Assembly (NCBI GenBank): GCA_018716545.1
Contig: DVJU01000070.1
Location: forward strand, 1-24,042
Reading direction: 5' to 3'
DNA from: Scatomorpha pullicola
GTDB taxonomy: Bacteria > Bacillota > Clostridia > Oscillospirales > Oscillospiraceae
Length of the DNA stretch: 24,042 bases
In this document: positions 1-6,815 of the stretch, piece after piece
Layout of the letters: each line of letters starts with the position of its first letter
Position numbering within the stretch: the first letter of the stretch is position 1
Notes under the pieces: generated by a model
Database searches by the model: none
Told to the model about the DNA's origin: nothing
What the model saw: only the letters and a program-made list of their open reading frames with translations
Translations under genes and position numbers: made by a program

Positions 1-514
1 CGGCGAAGGGGATGCGCAGCAGGTACTTGCCGTCGACCTCATAGACGTACACGTAGATGCCGGAGCCGACATCCTGAGTGCTGCCCAGGAGTGCGAGCAC
101 CTCCTCGCGCGTCATGTCCGGCGTCAGCGCCCGTACCTGCTCCGAGGTGACCTGTGCGGGGGCGCCGGCCGGCTCCTCGCCGGTGCCGGGCAGCAGGCTG
201 AGTATCTCCTCGCTCAGCGCGCTGCTTTCGCCCGCGTCTATAGTCTTGGCGGCCTCTTTAATTTCCGCGCGTGAATAGCCGCCCAAATCCTTGACAGGGA
301 TACCCAGCGAGGTCAGGTAGTCCACCGCGGCGTTATATCTGACGGTGTCGACCGCCAGCGCCGTCAACGGCAGCGCCAGCGCCAGGCACAGGCAGGCGGC
401 GACTGCCGCCCACTTGAAGCGGACGGGCTTCCTGACCTTGCGGCCGGCTCTTGCCTCCTGTACATAGTCCTCGCGTATGTCGCCGAAAACCTCGCAAAAC
501 GCCTCTTTCCTCAC
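1..514 (-). CDS. Probable anti-sigma factor-like membrane protein (partial, C-terminus cut by window edge)
   Basis: I do not recognise a named family. The frame opens with GTG at 514, which overlaps the TGA of the ECF sigma gene in a GTGA junction; an in-frame stop lies two codons upstream, so this is the only nearby start. About 171 residues are visible. A charged N-terminal segment of about 35 residues (cytoplasmic) is followed by one hydrophobic helix, WAAVAACLCLALALPLTALA, then an outside region. That region has an acidic/Ala-Pro linker and ends in a segment beginning MTREEVLALLG and running into GIYVYVYEVDGKYLLRIPF, which looks like a small beta-rich sensor fold of the SmpA/BLIP kind. 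Position directly behind a sigma gene and single-pass topology suggest it restrains that sigma factor at the membrane (inference). The short N-terminus has no visible zinc-finger anti-sigma motif. Confidence 0.6.
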   Translation of the reverse strand, partial: MRKEAFCEVFGDIREDYVQEARAGRKVRKPVRFKWAAVAACLCLALALPLTALAVDTVRYNAAVDYLTSLGIPVKDLGGYSRAEIKEAAKTIDAGESSALSEEILSLLPGTGEEPAGAPAQVTSEQVRALTPDMTREEVLALLGSTQDVGSGIYVYVYEVDGKYLLRIPFA

Positions 515-1071
515 AGTTCAAAGCCCCTTTCGTTGAGATATTTGCGCAGCCTGACGCGCAGGCGGCTGAGCGTCACGGACACGTGGTTCTCCGTCATGCC
601 AAACCGGGACGCAATGTCGGAGACGCTGTCGAAGTACCAGTACCTACAGACGAAAACGCCCCTCTTACCCGGGGAGAGACCGCCCAGAAAGGCGTCGATG
701 GCGCTCACAAGCTCTCTGCGGGACAGCTCGTTTTCCACGCTGTCCGTGTCGGACACCAGCTGTGCGATTTCGTCAAGCACGGCGGTAGCCTCGCCGCCGC
801 CCCGCTTGTGCGCGGTGTTGTATCTGTAGCGGTTGAGAGACAGGTTCCTGGTCAGCTTCCCGAGAAAGGTGCACAGGTTGCCCGGCCTGTGTGGCGGGAT
901 GGAGTTCCACGCGCTCATGTATGTGTCGTTGACGCACTCCTCGGCGTCCTCCGCGCTGCCGAGTATGTTCTGCGCGATCGAGGTGCAGTAGCCGCCGTAT
1001 TTCGCGGCAGTTTCGGGGATGGCGCGCTCGTCCCTGTCCCAGTACAGCTGCACTATCTTTTCGTCCTCCAT
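511..1071 (-). CDS. ECF-type RNA polymerase sigma factor (sigma-70 family)
   Basis: A 186-residue alternative sigma factor that would direct RNA polymerase to a small stress or envelope regulon. Region 2 spans about residues 24-85 and contains the characteristic DAEECVNDTYMSAWNSIPP stretch (helix 2.2/2.3) and a following LTRNLSLNRYR. Region 4 spans about 115-178 with a helix-turn-helix ending in GMTENHVSVTLSRLRVRLR. There is no region 3 or 1.1, as expected for the ECF group, and the length is normal. ATG at 1071 is preceded by a weak AGG ribosome site. The stop overlaps the GTG of the downstream membrane protein, so translation of the two is probably coupled. The sensed signal cannot be read from sequence. 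Confidence 0.9.
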   Translation of the reverse strand: MEDEKIVQLYWDRDERAIPETAAKYGGYCTSIAQNILGSAEDAEECVNDTYMSAWNSIPPHRPGNLCTFLGKLTRNLSLNRYRYNTAHKRGGGEATAVLDEIAQLVSDTDSVENELSRRELVSAIDAFLGGLSPGKRGVFVCRYWYFDSVSDIASRFGMTENHVSVTLSRLRVRLRKYLNERGFEL

Positions 1072-1104
1072 CGGATATGCCTCGCTTTCCGTCTGAGCCT
1101 TTCA

Positions 1105-1139
1105 CCTATATACACAGCGTTTGGACGCGAATCTTACAG
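1105..1139 (-). promoter_or_regulatory. Candidate promoter of the ECF sigma operon
   Basis: Reading the minus strand, CTGTAAG (1139-1133) is followed about 20 bases later by TATATAGG (1112-1105), some 35 bases before the sigma ATG. The TGTAA-type -35 is unlike the TTGACA boxes elsewhere in the window and resembles ECF-type promoters. Autoregulation is an inference. Confidence 0.4.
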
Positions 1140-1149
1140 CCAGTGCCCG

Positions 1150-1185
1150 GGAAATTTAAAGAAGCACCCATTCCTGGGTGCCTCT
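1150..1185 (-). terminator. Rho-independent terminator, probably of the NodB-like gene
   Basis: On the minus strand an 11-bp stem (AGAGGCACCCA / TGGGTGCTTCT with one G-U pair) closes a GGAA loop and is followed by TTAAATTT. It is some 257 bases beyond the stop of the minus-strand gene at 1442. The left arm is duplicated next to that gene at 1411-1420, so the terminator was probably once immediately behind the stop codon. Confidence 0.55.
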
Positions 1186-1278
1186 CAGCATGTCGAAAAT
1201 ACTTCTCGCGGATCGCAGTGTCGAATTGCCCGCCTTTGGCGGATAATTGAGGCTGACCTCCATCGGCCGCCTATGGAA

Positions 1279-1307
1279 CCCACGAAGTGCATACTGCACT
1301 TCGTGGG
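1279..1307. repeat. Perfect 13-bp inverted repeat (hairpin)
   Basis: CCCACGAAGTGCA (1279-1291) and its exact reverse complement (1295-1307) enclose a three-base loop, tac. No T-run follows on either strand, so it is not a simple terminator. It lies in the middle of the bracketed element. Confidence 0.85.
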
Positions 1308-1352
1308 AGAGGAGGAGCAGCGGAATGACTGAGCTCTCGGCCTTGGCCGGGA

Positions 1353-1410
1353 GCGAAGGATATGCAGCTTGCGACGACGAAGCGAAGGATATGCAGCTTG
1401 CAACGACGAC
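1353..1410. repeat. 29-bp tandem direct repeat, two copies
   Basis: The two units, 1353-1381 and 1382-1410, both begin gcgaaggatatgcagcttgc and differ at two of 29 positions. The second unit abuts the right-hand 10-bp direct repeat of the element. Confidence 0.85.
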
Positions 1411-1441
1411 GGGTGCCTCTGCATATGTTTTGCGCTGTGCG

Positions 1442-2509
1442 TCAAGCCTCGCTGGTCTCTCCGGCTGCCAGTACGGCGCTGCCGGAGGTGAGAGTGTTGA
1501 GGATGCCGTTGATGTTGGAGTAGGTGGTGGTGCAGCATTGCAGCCGCAGGTACATAAGCGGCGCGCGCCGTCCGGACAGCAGCGCCGCCAGCTCGGAGGC
1601 GGTGATGCCTGCGCCGGAGCGCACTCCGTCTATATTGTAATCGCAGAAGACGAGCCCGGAGCTGCCGGCCCATGATTCGCACGCCGCGCCGTATTCGCGC
1701 GACGCGCTGGCGACGAGCACCGTGGCGGCGTGAGCCTCGTTCCAAAGCGCGCTGGAGACTTCGGCGTACTCCAGAGCCGGGCTTGTACTGCACAGAGCGC
1801 CAACGTTGTGCCCCTCGCCGATTATCCGCCGGACGGTGGCCGGGGAGCTCTCTATCTCGTCAGCCGTGAGAAAGAAGGTGGCCTTGATGCCGTAGCCGGA
1901 CAGAATGGTCAGGGCGTCGGAGCTGGGAAGCCCCTGGAAGGAGAGAAAGATCACGCTGTCTGCCGAGCTGACGTCGTCGTTTCCCGTGTTGGGGGATATG
2001 GAGGAGCCGGTGTATTCGTTGTACCTGCTGACCATCAGCGGGCGGGCGGCGGTCATGAATATCTCGTTGGACAGCGAATTGCTGCCGTCTGTTATACGGC
2101 AGACGTCGCCGTAGCCGTCGCCGCGGATATACGACCACGACAGCCCGAACTGACGGCAGACGAAGTCCACCGGCACATAGACCGTGCCGCCGCGCATGAT
2201 TGCGCTGGACGTGTAGTAGTTGTTGTTTGAGTCGTAGGTCTCGCCGGTCTCGACGTTGAAGAACATCTGCTTTGCCGAGCCGGTGAGCTCGGCCGTGCTG
2301 CTTCCGGCGTGATAGGAGCTGTAGATGCGCAGGCGGGAAAACACGCTGGCAGGGACGTAATACTGCCCGCCCTGGGAGTATGCCTGGCTCGTAAGCGGCA
2401 GGAGGTCGTCGTTTATTGCGATAAAGCAGACGGACGAGTCCGCCGCCATGGCAGTGCACGGCAGCAGCGCGATGAGAAGTATGAGGAAAATACAGAGCGT
2501 CCTTTTCAT
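1442..2509 (-). CDS. Secreted protein with copper-amine-oxidase-N-like and degenerate NodB (polysaccharide deacetylase-fold) domains
   Basis: 355 residues from ATG at 2509, chosen because GGAGG sits 8 bases upstream and the protein then begins with a signal peptide (MKRTLCIFLILLIALLPCTAMA, cleavage after residue 22). An open frame extends 34 codons further upstream but would bury that signal. Residues about 48-140 resemble the copper amine oxidase N-terminal (stalk) domain, with YYVPASVF and TVYVPVDFVCRQFG. Residues about 184-345 follow the NodB fold (TILSGYGIKATFFLTADEI, then IIGEGHNVG). The catalytic motifs are lost: the usual TFDDGP reads SFQGLP (190-195), and both zinc histidines of the HTxxH motif are replaced (LCSTS, 239-243). 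It is therefore probably an envelope-located binding or structural protein rather than an active deacetylase. Confidence 0.75.
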   Translation of the reverse strand: MKRTLCIFLILLIALLPCTAMAADSSVCFIAINDDLLPLTSQAYSQGGQYYVPASVFSRLRIYSSYHAGSSTAELTGSAKQMFFNVETGETYDSNNNYYTSSAIMRGGTVYVPVDFVCRQFGLSWSYIRGDGYGDVCRITDGSNSLSNEIFMTAARPLMVSRYNEYTGSSISPNTGNDDVSSADSVIFLSFQGLPSSDALTILSGYGIKATFFLTADEIESSPATVRRIIGEGHNVGALCSTSPALEYAEVSSALWNEAHAATVLVASASREYGAACESWAGSSGLVFCDYNIDGVRSGAGITASELAALLSGRRAPLMYLRLQCCTTTYSNINGILNTLTSGSAVLAAGETSEA

Positions 2510-2537
2510 ACGCGGCCTCCATTGAAAATATATGTAG

Positions 2538-2566
2538 ATTTTATCACGTTTTTGCAGCCAAAGCAA
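2538..2566 (-). promoter_or_regulatory. Sigma-A-type promoter for the NodB-like gene
   Basis: Minus strand: TTGCTT (2566-2561), 17-base spacer, TAAAAT (2543-2538), with an upstream TGA giving an extended -10. It is divergent from the tRNA promoter. Confidence 0.6.
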
Positions 2567-2604
2567 GGCTGCGAAAAATAACTCGATTTTTTTGAAAAAA
2601 GCTA

Positions 2605-2633
2605 TTGACAATTCGGAAGATGTCTGGTATATT
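2605..2633 (+). promoter_or_regulatory. Strong sigma-A promoter of the tRNA operon
   Basis: TTGACA (2605-2610), a 17-base spacer and TATATT (2628-2633), about 50 bases before tRNA-Asp. The consensus -35 fits stable-RNA expression. Confidence 0.85.
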
Positions 2634-2682
2634 ACAAAAGCCGCTTGTGAGGCGCAAGCCTGAAAGACAAAACGGCGAATGT

Positions 2683-2759
2683 GGCCGAGTAGTTCAGTCG
2701 GTTAGAACGCTAGCCTGTCACGCTAGAGGCCGAGGGTTCAAGTCCCTTCTCGGTCGCCA
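2683..2759 (+). tRNA. tRNA-Asp (anticodon GTC)
   Basis: The cloverleaf reads directly: acceptor GGCCGAG (2683-2689) pairs with CTCGGTC (2749-2755); anticodon stem CTAGC/GCTAG encloses loop CTGTCAC; the T-loop sequence GGTTCAAGTCC is present; discriminator G at 2756. The 3' CCA (2757-2759) is encoded. It is the first gene of a two-tRNA transcript. Confidence 0.97.
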
Positions 2760-2760
2760 C

Positions 2761-2786
2761 ACCCCACGGGTTAAACCCCGTGGGGT
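2761..2786 (+). other. Hairpin between the two tRNAs
   Basis: A perfect 10-bp stem, ACCCCACGGG/CCCGTGGGGT, with a six-base loop. There is no T-run, so it is more likely a processing or spacer structure than a terminator. Confidence 0.6.
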
Positions 2787-2793
2787 AACGTAT

Positions 2794-2869
<76 letters not shown>

Positions 2870-2870
2870 G

Positions 2871-2907
2871 AAAATCCCGAAGCCTGTGGCTTCGGGATTT
2901 TTTGTTT
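2871..2907. terminator. Rho-independent terminator behind tRNA-Thr, probably bidirectional
   Basis: The stem AAATCCCGAAGCC / GGCTTCGGGATTT with loop TGT runs into a T-rich tail (TTTTTTGTTTT). The reverse strand gives a shorter T-tail, so it may also end the convergent GNAT gene at 2918. Confidence 0.9.
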
Positions 2908-2917
2908 TCTCCGCCGC

Positions 2918-3379
2918 TCATTCGCGGGGAGAGACGTACAGCCTGGCGGGCGCCGAGCCGTCAGTGCACTCGGCCATAGTGACGAACTCCCAGCCGTAGC
3001 GCTCATAGAAGCCGACGTGGTCGGTTATGAGGTACAGCGTGTCCACGCCCAGCGCAGCCATGTCGCGGCGGACATGCTCCAGCAGCGCGCCCGCAAGGCC
3101 GAGGCCGCGCCGCCGTGGCTCCACATACAGCGCGCAGACGTTGGGGGAGAGGTCGCGCCGGACGTGGAAGTCGTTTTCAATGACCCCGACGCCGCCTGTT
3201 ATCACGCCGTCCTCCAGCGCCACGTACCACTGCGGCACGCTCGCGCCGCCGGAGATGCACTCGTCCATGCTGGCGAGGTATTCCTCCTCGGGCACCTCCC
3301 ACTTGGAGTGGAACCAGGCGGCGGTCTGGGCTTTGAGCTCGGGGTGAGAGCGGATGTCCGCTATGTCAAATGTGCGCAT
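2918..3379 (-). CDS. GNAT-family N-acetyltransferase
   Basis: 153 residues; transfers an acyl group from acyl-CoA to an amine whose identity cannot be read from sequence. The GNAT core is clear: strand beta-4 NVCALYVEPRRRGLGLAGAL (residues about 80-99) includes the pyrophosphate-binding RRRGLG loop, followed by helix alpha-3 and a C-terminal GFYERYGWEF motif near residue 125-134. Length is normal for a single-domain GNAT. ATG at 3379 has GGAGG at a good distance. It is transcribed divergently from the DNA glycosylase and converges on the tRNA terminator. The sequence resembles the general 'ElaA/PhnO-like' small GNATs; substrate unknown. Confidence 0.88.
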   Translation of the reverse strand: MRTFDIADIRSHPELKAQTAAWFHSKWEVPEEEYLASMDECISGGASVPQWYVALEDGVITGGVGVIENDFHVRRDLSPNVCALYVEPRRRGLGLAGALLEHVRRDMAALGVDTLYLITDHVGFYERYGWEFVTMAECTDGSAPARLYVSPRE

Positions 3380-3408
3380 TTTTGTTCCTCCGTTCGGTAG
3401 CTGAGTCG

Positions 3409-3414
3409 ATTATA
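3409..3414 (-). promoter_or_regulatory. Extended -10 of the GNAT gene promoter
   Basis: Minus strand TGATATAAT, an extended -10 (TATAAT at 3414-3409). The -35 region is poor (TATTCA). It is divergent with the promoter at 3422-3450 and their control regions overlap. Confidence 0.5.
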
Positions 3415-3421
3415 TCACGGC

Positions 3422-3450
3422 TTGCCCTGTTTGAATACATCTGATATAAT
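3422..3450 (+). promoter_or_regulatory. Sigma-A promoter of the DNA glycosylase gene
   Basis: TTGCCC (3422-3427), a 17-base spacer, and perfect TATAAT (3445-3450), 23 bases before the ATG. Confidence 0.65.
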
Positions 3451-3473
3451 AGCCCCGCGAAAGGCGGGATCTC

Positions 3474-4313
3474 ATGTATATGACCTTTGAACTCTGCCCT
3501 GAGGGCGAGCTCTCACCATACAAGACCTTCGAGTGCGGCCAGTGCTTCCGCTGGAACGCAGACGAAAACGGCGGCTATGTCGGCGTGGCCTCAGGCCGGG
3601 CGGCCAGGGTTCTCACGCGCGGCGGCATGGCGGTCATCGAGTGCGACGAGGAGGACATCGGCTTCTGGCGCGAGTACCTGGACATGGACACAGACTACGT
3701 CAAAGCGCGCGAGAGCGTGATGCTCGGCGAATACCTCACCGAGTGCGCCGAGTACGGCAGGGGCATACGCATACTCAGGCAGGACAAGTGGGAGGCGCTG
3801 TGCTCTTTCATCATCTCGCAGTGCAACAATATCCCGCGCATAAAGAGCATCGTCGAAAAGCTGTGCGCCATGTTCGGCGAGGCCATGGAGACGCCCTGGG
3901 GCGTCAAATACTCCTTCCCGACGGCGAGCCGTGTGGCGCTGCTCGAGGAGCCTGAGCTTGCGCCGCTGCGCTCCGGCTACCGCGCCGCGTACATAATCAA
4001 TGCAGCCCGCGCCGTGGCGTCCGGAGACATAGACCTGGAGTACGCCGCCACGCTCGACGGGAACGAGGCGCGGAAGTACCTCAAGAGCCTCAACGGCGTC
4101 GGAGACAAGGTCGCCAACTGCGCGGTGCTGTTCGGACTGCACCGTATGGACGCCTTCCCGGTGGACGTGTGGATAAAGCGCGCGCTGAAGGAAAACCTCC
4201 CGGCCGGCTTTGACCCGGCCACACTGGGCGATTACGCGGGACTTGCCCAGCAGTATATGTTCTTCCATGCGCGCGAGACGAGCAGGGACGAGCGTTCACA
4301 CAATATACATTGA
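3474..4313 (+). CDS. 8-oxoguanine DNA glycosylase / AP lyase (OGG1 family)
   Basis: 279 residues; excises 8-oxoguanine and related oxidised bases from DNA and nicks the abasic site. The N-terminal OGG domain has ECGQCFRW at residues 20-27, typical of bacterial/archaeal OGG1. The helix-hairpin-helix GPD core runs from about 105 to 245 (NIPRIKSIVEKLC, then LNGVGDKVANCAVLFG). The catalytic lysine is K212 in GVGDKVANC and the conserved aspartate is D231 in AFPVDVW. ATG at 3474 lies behind a weak site (ggcggga); a second ATG two codons later (3480) is an equally possible start. It stands alone under its own promoter; its stop overlaps the -35 box of guaB. Confidence 0.93.
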   Translation: MYMTFELCPEGELSPYKTFECGQCFRWNADENGGYVGVASGRAARVLTRGGMAVIECDEEDIGFWREYLDMDTDYVKARESVMLGEYLTECAEYGRGIRILRQDKWEALCSFIISQCNNIPRIKSIVEKLCAMFGEAMETPWGVKYSFPTASRVALLEEPELAPLRSGYRAAYIINAARAVASGDIDLEYAATLDGNEARKYLKSLNGVGDKVANCAVLFGLHRMDAFPVDVWIKRALKENLPAGFDPATLGDYAGLAQQYMFFHARETSRDERSHNIH

Positions 4314-4337
4314 CTTGTCCGCCATCTATGATAAAAT
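4310..4337 (+). promoter_or_regulatory. Promoter of guaB
   Basis: TTGACT (4310-4315) overlaps the upstream stop codon; after 16 bases comes TAAAAT (4332-4337). The leader to the guaB ATG is about 50 bases and shows no obvious riboswitch fold. Confidence 0.6.
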
Positions 4338-4396
4338 AATCTGAATAGACCCAGCGAGAAAGAACTATCTATAATTTTTACGGGGGTGCGTGACAT

Positions 4397-5881
4397 ATGG
4401 ACATAACCAACAGCTACAACAATCGCATCGTGGGAGAGGGTCTGACGTTTGACGACGTGCTGCTCGTCCCGGCGGAGAGCAATGTGCTCCCTCCGGACGT
4501 GGATCTTTCCACCAACCTCACGAAGAACATCAAGCTCAACATACCCATCATGAGCGCCGCCATGGATACCGTCACCGAGTACCGCATGGCCATCGCCATA
4601 GCCCGCGAGGGCGGCATCGGCGTCATACATAAGAGCATGCCCATAGACATGCAGGCCGAGCAGGTGGACATGGTCAAGCGCAGCGAGAACGGCGTCATTA
4701 CCAACCCGTTCTACCTCGGGCCGGACAACACCCTGGGCGAGGCCGACGCGCTCATGGGCAAGTTCCGCATCTCCGGCGTGCCCATAGTGGACAAGTCCGG
4801 AAAGCTCATAGGCATCATCACCAACCGCGACATGAAGTTCGAGGAGGATATGTCCCGCCCGATAAGCGACGTCATGACCAGCGAGCACCTGGTCACCGGC
4901 CGCGAGGGCACCACGCTTGAGGAGGCCAAGGAGATCCTGCGCCGCCACAAGATCGAGAAGCTGCCCATCGTAGACGAGGAGTTCCATCTCAAGGGTCTTA
5001 TCACTATCAAGGATATAGAAAAGGTCGTCAAGTACCCCAATTCCGCCAAGGACAGGCACGGCCGCCTGCTGTGCGCCGCGGCCATCGGCGTGACGAACGA
5101 CATACTCGACCGCGCGGGCGCGCTGGTCGCCGCCGGTGCGGACGCGCTGGTGCTCGACAGCGCCCACGGCCACAGCGCCAACATAATGCGCTGCGTCGGC
5201 CTGGTCAAGGAGCACTTCCCCGACGTCGGCCTGATTGCCGGCAACGTCGCCACCGCCGAGGGCACCGAGGCTCTCATAAAGGCCGGCGCCGACTGCGTCA
5301 AGGTCGGCATAGGCCCCGGCTCCATCTGCACCACCCGCGTCGTGTCCGGCATAGGCGTGCCGCAGATAACCGCCATCATGCAGTCCGCCGAGATGGCCGA
5401 CAAGTACGGCGTGCCCATCATCGCCGACGGCGGCATCAAGTACAGCGGCGACATCGTCAAGGCCATCGCCGCCGGCGGCAGCGTGGTCATGATGGGTTCC
5501 ATGCTCGCCGGCTGCGAGGAGAGCCCCGGAGAGAGCGAGATATTCCAGGGCCGTCAGTTCAAGGTCTACCGCGGTATGGGCTCGCTGGGCGCCATGCAGA
5601 AGGGCAGCGGCGACCGCTACTTCCAGTCCGGCACCAAGAAGTACGTCCCCGAGGGCGTTGAGGGCCGCGTGCCCTACAAGGGAGCCGTCAGCGACACCAT
5701 CTATCAGATGATGGGCGGCCTGCGCTCCGGCATGGGCTACTGCGGCGTGCCGACCATCCAGGATCTGCGCACCAAGACCAAGTTCATCCGCATCACCGGC
5801 GCCGGCCTCAAGGAGAGCCACCCGCACGACATCTATATCACCAAGGAAGCCCCCAACTACTCCACGCACAATCAGGACTAA
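4397..5881 (+). CDS. guaB: IMP dehydrogenase
   Basis: 494 residues, full length. Oxidises IMP to XMP with NAD+, the committed step of guanine nucleotide synthesis, in the cytosol. The barrel begins with GLTFDDVLLVPAES (15-28); a pair of CBS domains is inserted at about 95-215; the catalytic loop GIGPGSICTTR places the nucleophile at Cys311; the DGGIKYSGDIVKA phosphate site, the flap GMGSLGAMQKGS and the SGDRYFQ arginine/tyrosine motif follow. ATG at 4397 has GGGGG at 4382-4386. Codon use is biased to C-ending codons, consistent with high expression. It is a single-gene unit with a hairpin-rich downstream region. Confidence 0.98.
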   Translation: MDITNSYNNRIVGEGLTFDDVLLVPAESNVLPPDVDLSTNLTKNIKLNIPIMSAAMDTVTEYRMAIAIAREGGIGVIHKSMPIDMQAEQVDMVKRSENGVITNPFYLGPDNTLGEADALMGKFRISGVPIVDKSGKLIGIITNRDMKFEEDMSRPISDVMTSEHLVTGREGTTLEEAKEILRRHKIEKLPIVDEEFHLKGLITIKDIEKVVKYPNSAKDRHGRLLCAAAIGVTNDILDRAGALVAAGADALVLDSAHGHSANIMRCVGLVKEHFPDVGLIAGNVATAEGTEALIKAGADCVKVGIGPGSICTTRVVSGIGVPQITAIMQSAEMADKYGVPIIADGGIKYSGDIVKAIAAGGSVVMMGSMLAGCEESPGESEIFQGRQFKVYRGMGSLGAMQKGSGDRYFQSGTKKYVPEGVEGRVPYKGAVSDTIYQMMGGLRSGMGYCGVPTIQDLRTKTKFIRITGAGLKESHPHDIYITKEAPNYSTHNQD

Positions 5882-5891
5882 AATTGCTGGC

Positions 5892-6065
5892 GCGAAAGGC
5901 TGCGGCCTTTCGCTGCCAATCAGGGTACCCCGGCCGGCGTAAGCCGGCCGGTGGTACCGGCGCTGCGTTCAGCGCACGTTTGCCGGTGCGGGCACCGGCA
6001 AACGCACGTTCTCTGCGCGAACCGGCGGAAAAATGGAATTTAATTATTTGCGCCGGGGGCGCAAA
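5892..6065. repeat. Cluster of five adjacent strong hairpins downstream of guaB
   Basis: Five perfect or near-perfect inverted repeats fill the guaB-sirtuin gap: H1 GCGAAAGGC/GCCTTTCGC (5892-5913, loop TGCG); H2 GGTACC+CCGGCCGGC around loop GTAA (5924-5958, one bulged T); H3 GCGCTG/CAGCGC (5960-5975, loop CGTT); H4 a 13-bp stem CGTTTGCCGGTGC (5977-6004); H5 TTTGCGCC/GGCGCAAA (6047-6065). H2, H3 and H4 are separated by one base each. None has a T-run, so they are not textbook terminators. They may be a 3' stabilising structure, a small RNA or a palindromic repeat cluster. Confidence 0.75.
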
Positions 6066-6095
6066 TTCTGCGAGCCTTTTATGGAGGGATTTCGC

Positions 6096-6815
6096 ATGGA
6101 TGACAAAGTAAAAACTCTGCGCGACTGGATAGCCGCCAGTGACAATATTGTGTTTTTCGGCGGGGCGGGCGTGTCGACTGAGAGCGGCATACCCGACTTC
6201 CGCAGCGTGGACGGGCTTTACAACCAGCAGTGGGACTATCCGCCCGAGACCATACTCTCCGCCACCTTCTTTCAGCGCGACCCGGAGGAGTATTACCGCT
6301 TCCATCACGCCAAGCTGGTTGTGGACGGCGCAAAGCCCAACAGGGCGCATCTGCGCCTGGCCGAGCTTGAGCGCGAGGGAAAGCTGAAGGCCGTCGTAAC
6401 TCAAAACATCGACGGGCTGCACCAGGCCGCCGGCAGCAAAAACGTGCTGGAGCTGCACGGCAGCATCCTGCGCGCATACTGCACCAAGTGCCGCACGCCC
6501 TATCCGGCGGACAGGATGAACCACTGCGACGGAGTGCCGCACTGCGACAAGTGCGGCGGCATCATCCGCCCCGACATCGTGCTCTACGAGGAGATGCTCA
6601 ATGAGGACGTGCTCATGCGCGCGGTGGACTGCATCCGCAAGGCCGACGTGCTCATCGTGGGCGGCACCTCGCTGGGCGTGTACCCCGCGGCGGGACTCAT
6701 CAACTACTACGAGGGCAGCAAGCTCGCGCTTGTGAACCTGTCCGAGACGCCCTATGACAGGTATGCCAACCTGGTTATCCACGAGAAGATAGGCGAGGTG
6801 TTTTCCGAAGTATGA
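6096..6815 (+). CDS. NAD-dependent protein deacylase (Sir2 family)
   Basis: 239 residues; removes acetyl or other acyl groups from protein lysines using NAD+. The Rossmann NAD site GAGVSTESGIPDFRS is at 23-37, TQNIDGLH at 102-109, the catalytic histidine is H121 in LELHGS, the zinc ligands are C129/C132 and C150/C153, and GGTSLGVYPAAG is at 189-200. I start at ATG 6096 because GGAGGG lies 7 bases upstream; the frame continues upstream but reads through the hairpin region. The stop overlaps the next ATG (ATGA), so it heads a coupled four-gene operon. Substrate range cannot be decided from sequence. Confidence 0.95.
   Translation: MDDKVKTLRDWIAASDNIVFFGGAGVSTESGIPDFRSVDGLYNQQWDYPPETILSATFFQRDPEEYYRFHHAKLVVDGAKPNRAHLRLAELEREGKLKAVVTQNIDGLHQAAGSKNVLELHGSILRAYCTKCRTPYPADRMNHCDGVPHCDKCGGIIRPDIVLYEEMLNEDVLMRAVDCIRKADVLIVGGTSLGVYPAAGLINYYEGSKLALVNLSETPYDRYANLVIHEKIGEVFSEV

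Larger units (their letters stand above)
1176..1420. repeat. Intergenic repeat-like element bounded by a 10-bp direct repeat
   Basis: The sequence gggtgcctct occurs at 1176-1185 and again at 1411-1420, bracketing 225 bases with no credible gene. Inside are a perfect 13-bp hairpin and a 29-bp tandem duplication. Removing the bracketed DNA plus one copy of the 10-mer joins the NodB-like gene directly to an intact terminator hairpin. That is what a small non-autonomous insertion with a target duplication would leave. No transposase and no clear terminal inverted repeats are seen, so mobility is inference. This accounts for most of the gene-free stretch 1141-1441. Confidence 0.4.

Noticed and set aside
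1185..1793. A 202-codon minus-strand frame running through the repeat region
   Set aside because: It is out of frame with the NodB-like gene and ends in repeat DNA; composition is Arg/His/Ser-rich without a domain.
4232..5869. A 545-codon open frame antisense to guaB
   Set aside because: It mirrors a clear IMP dehydrogenase, is rich in Ala/Gly/His/Val from reversed G+C-rich codons, and shows no domain.
5892..6065. Hairpin cluster as a CRISPR array
   Set aside because: The stems differ in sequence, there are no regular repeats or spacers, and no cas gene is near.
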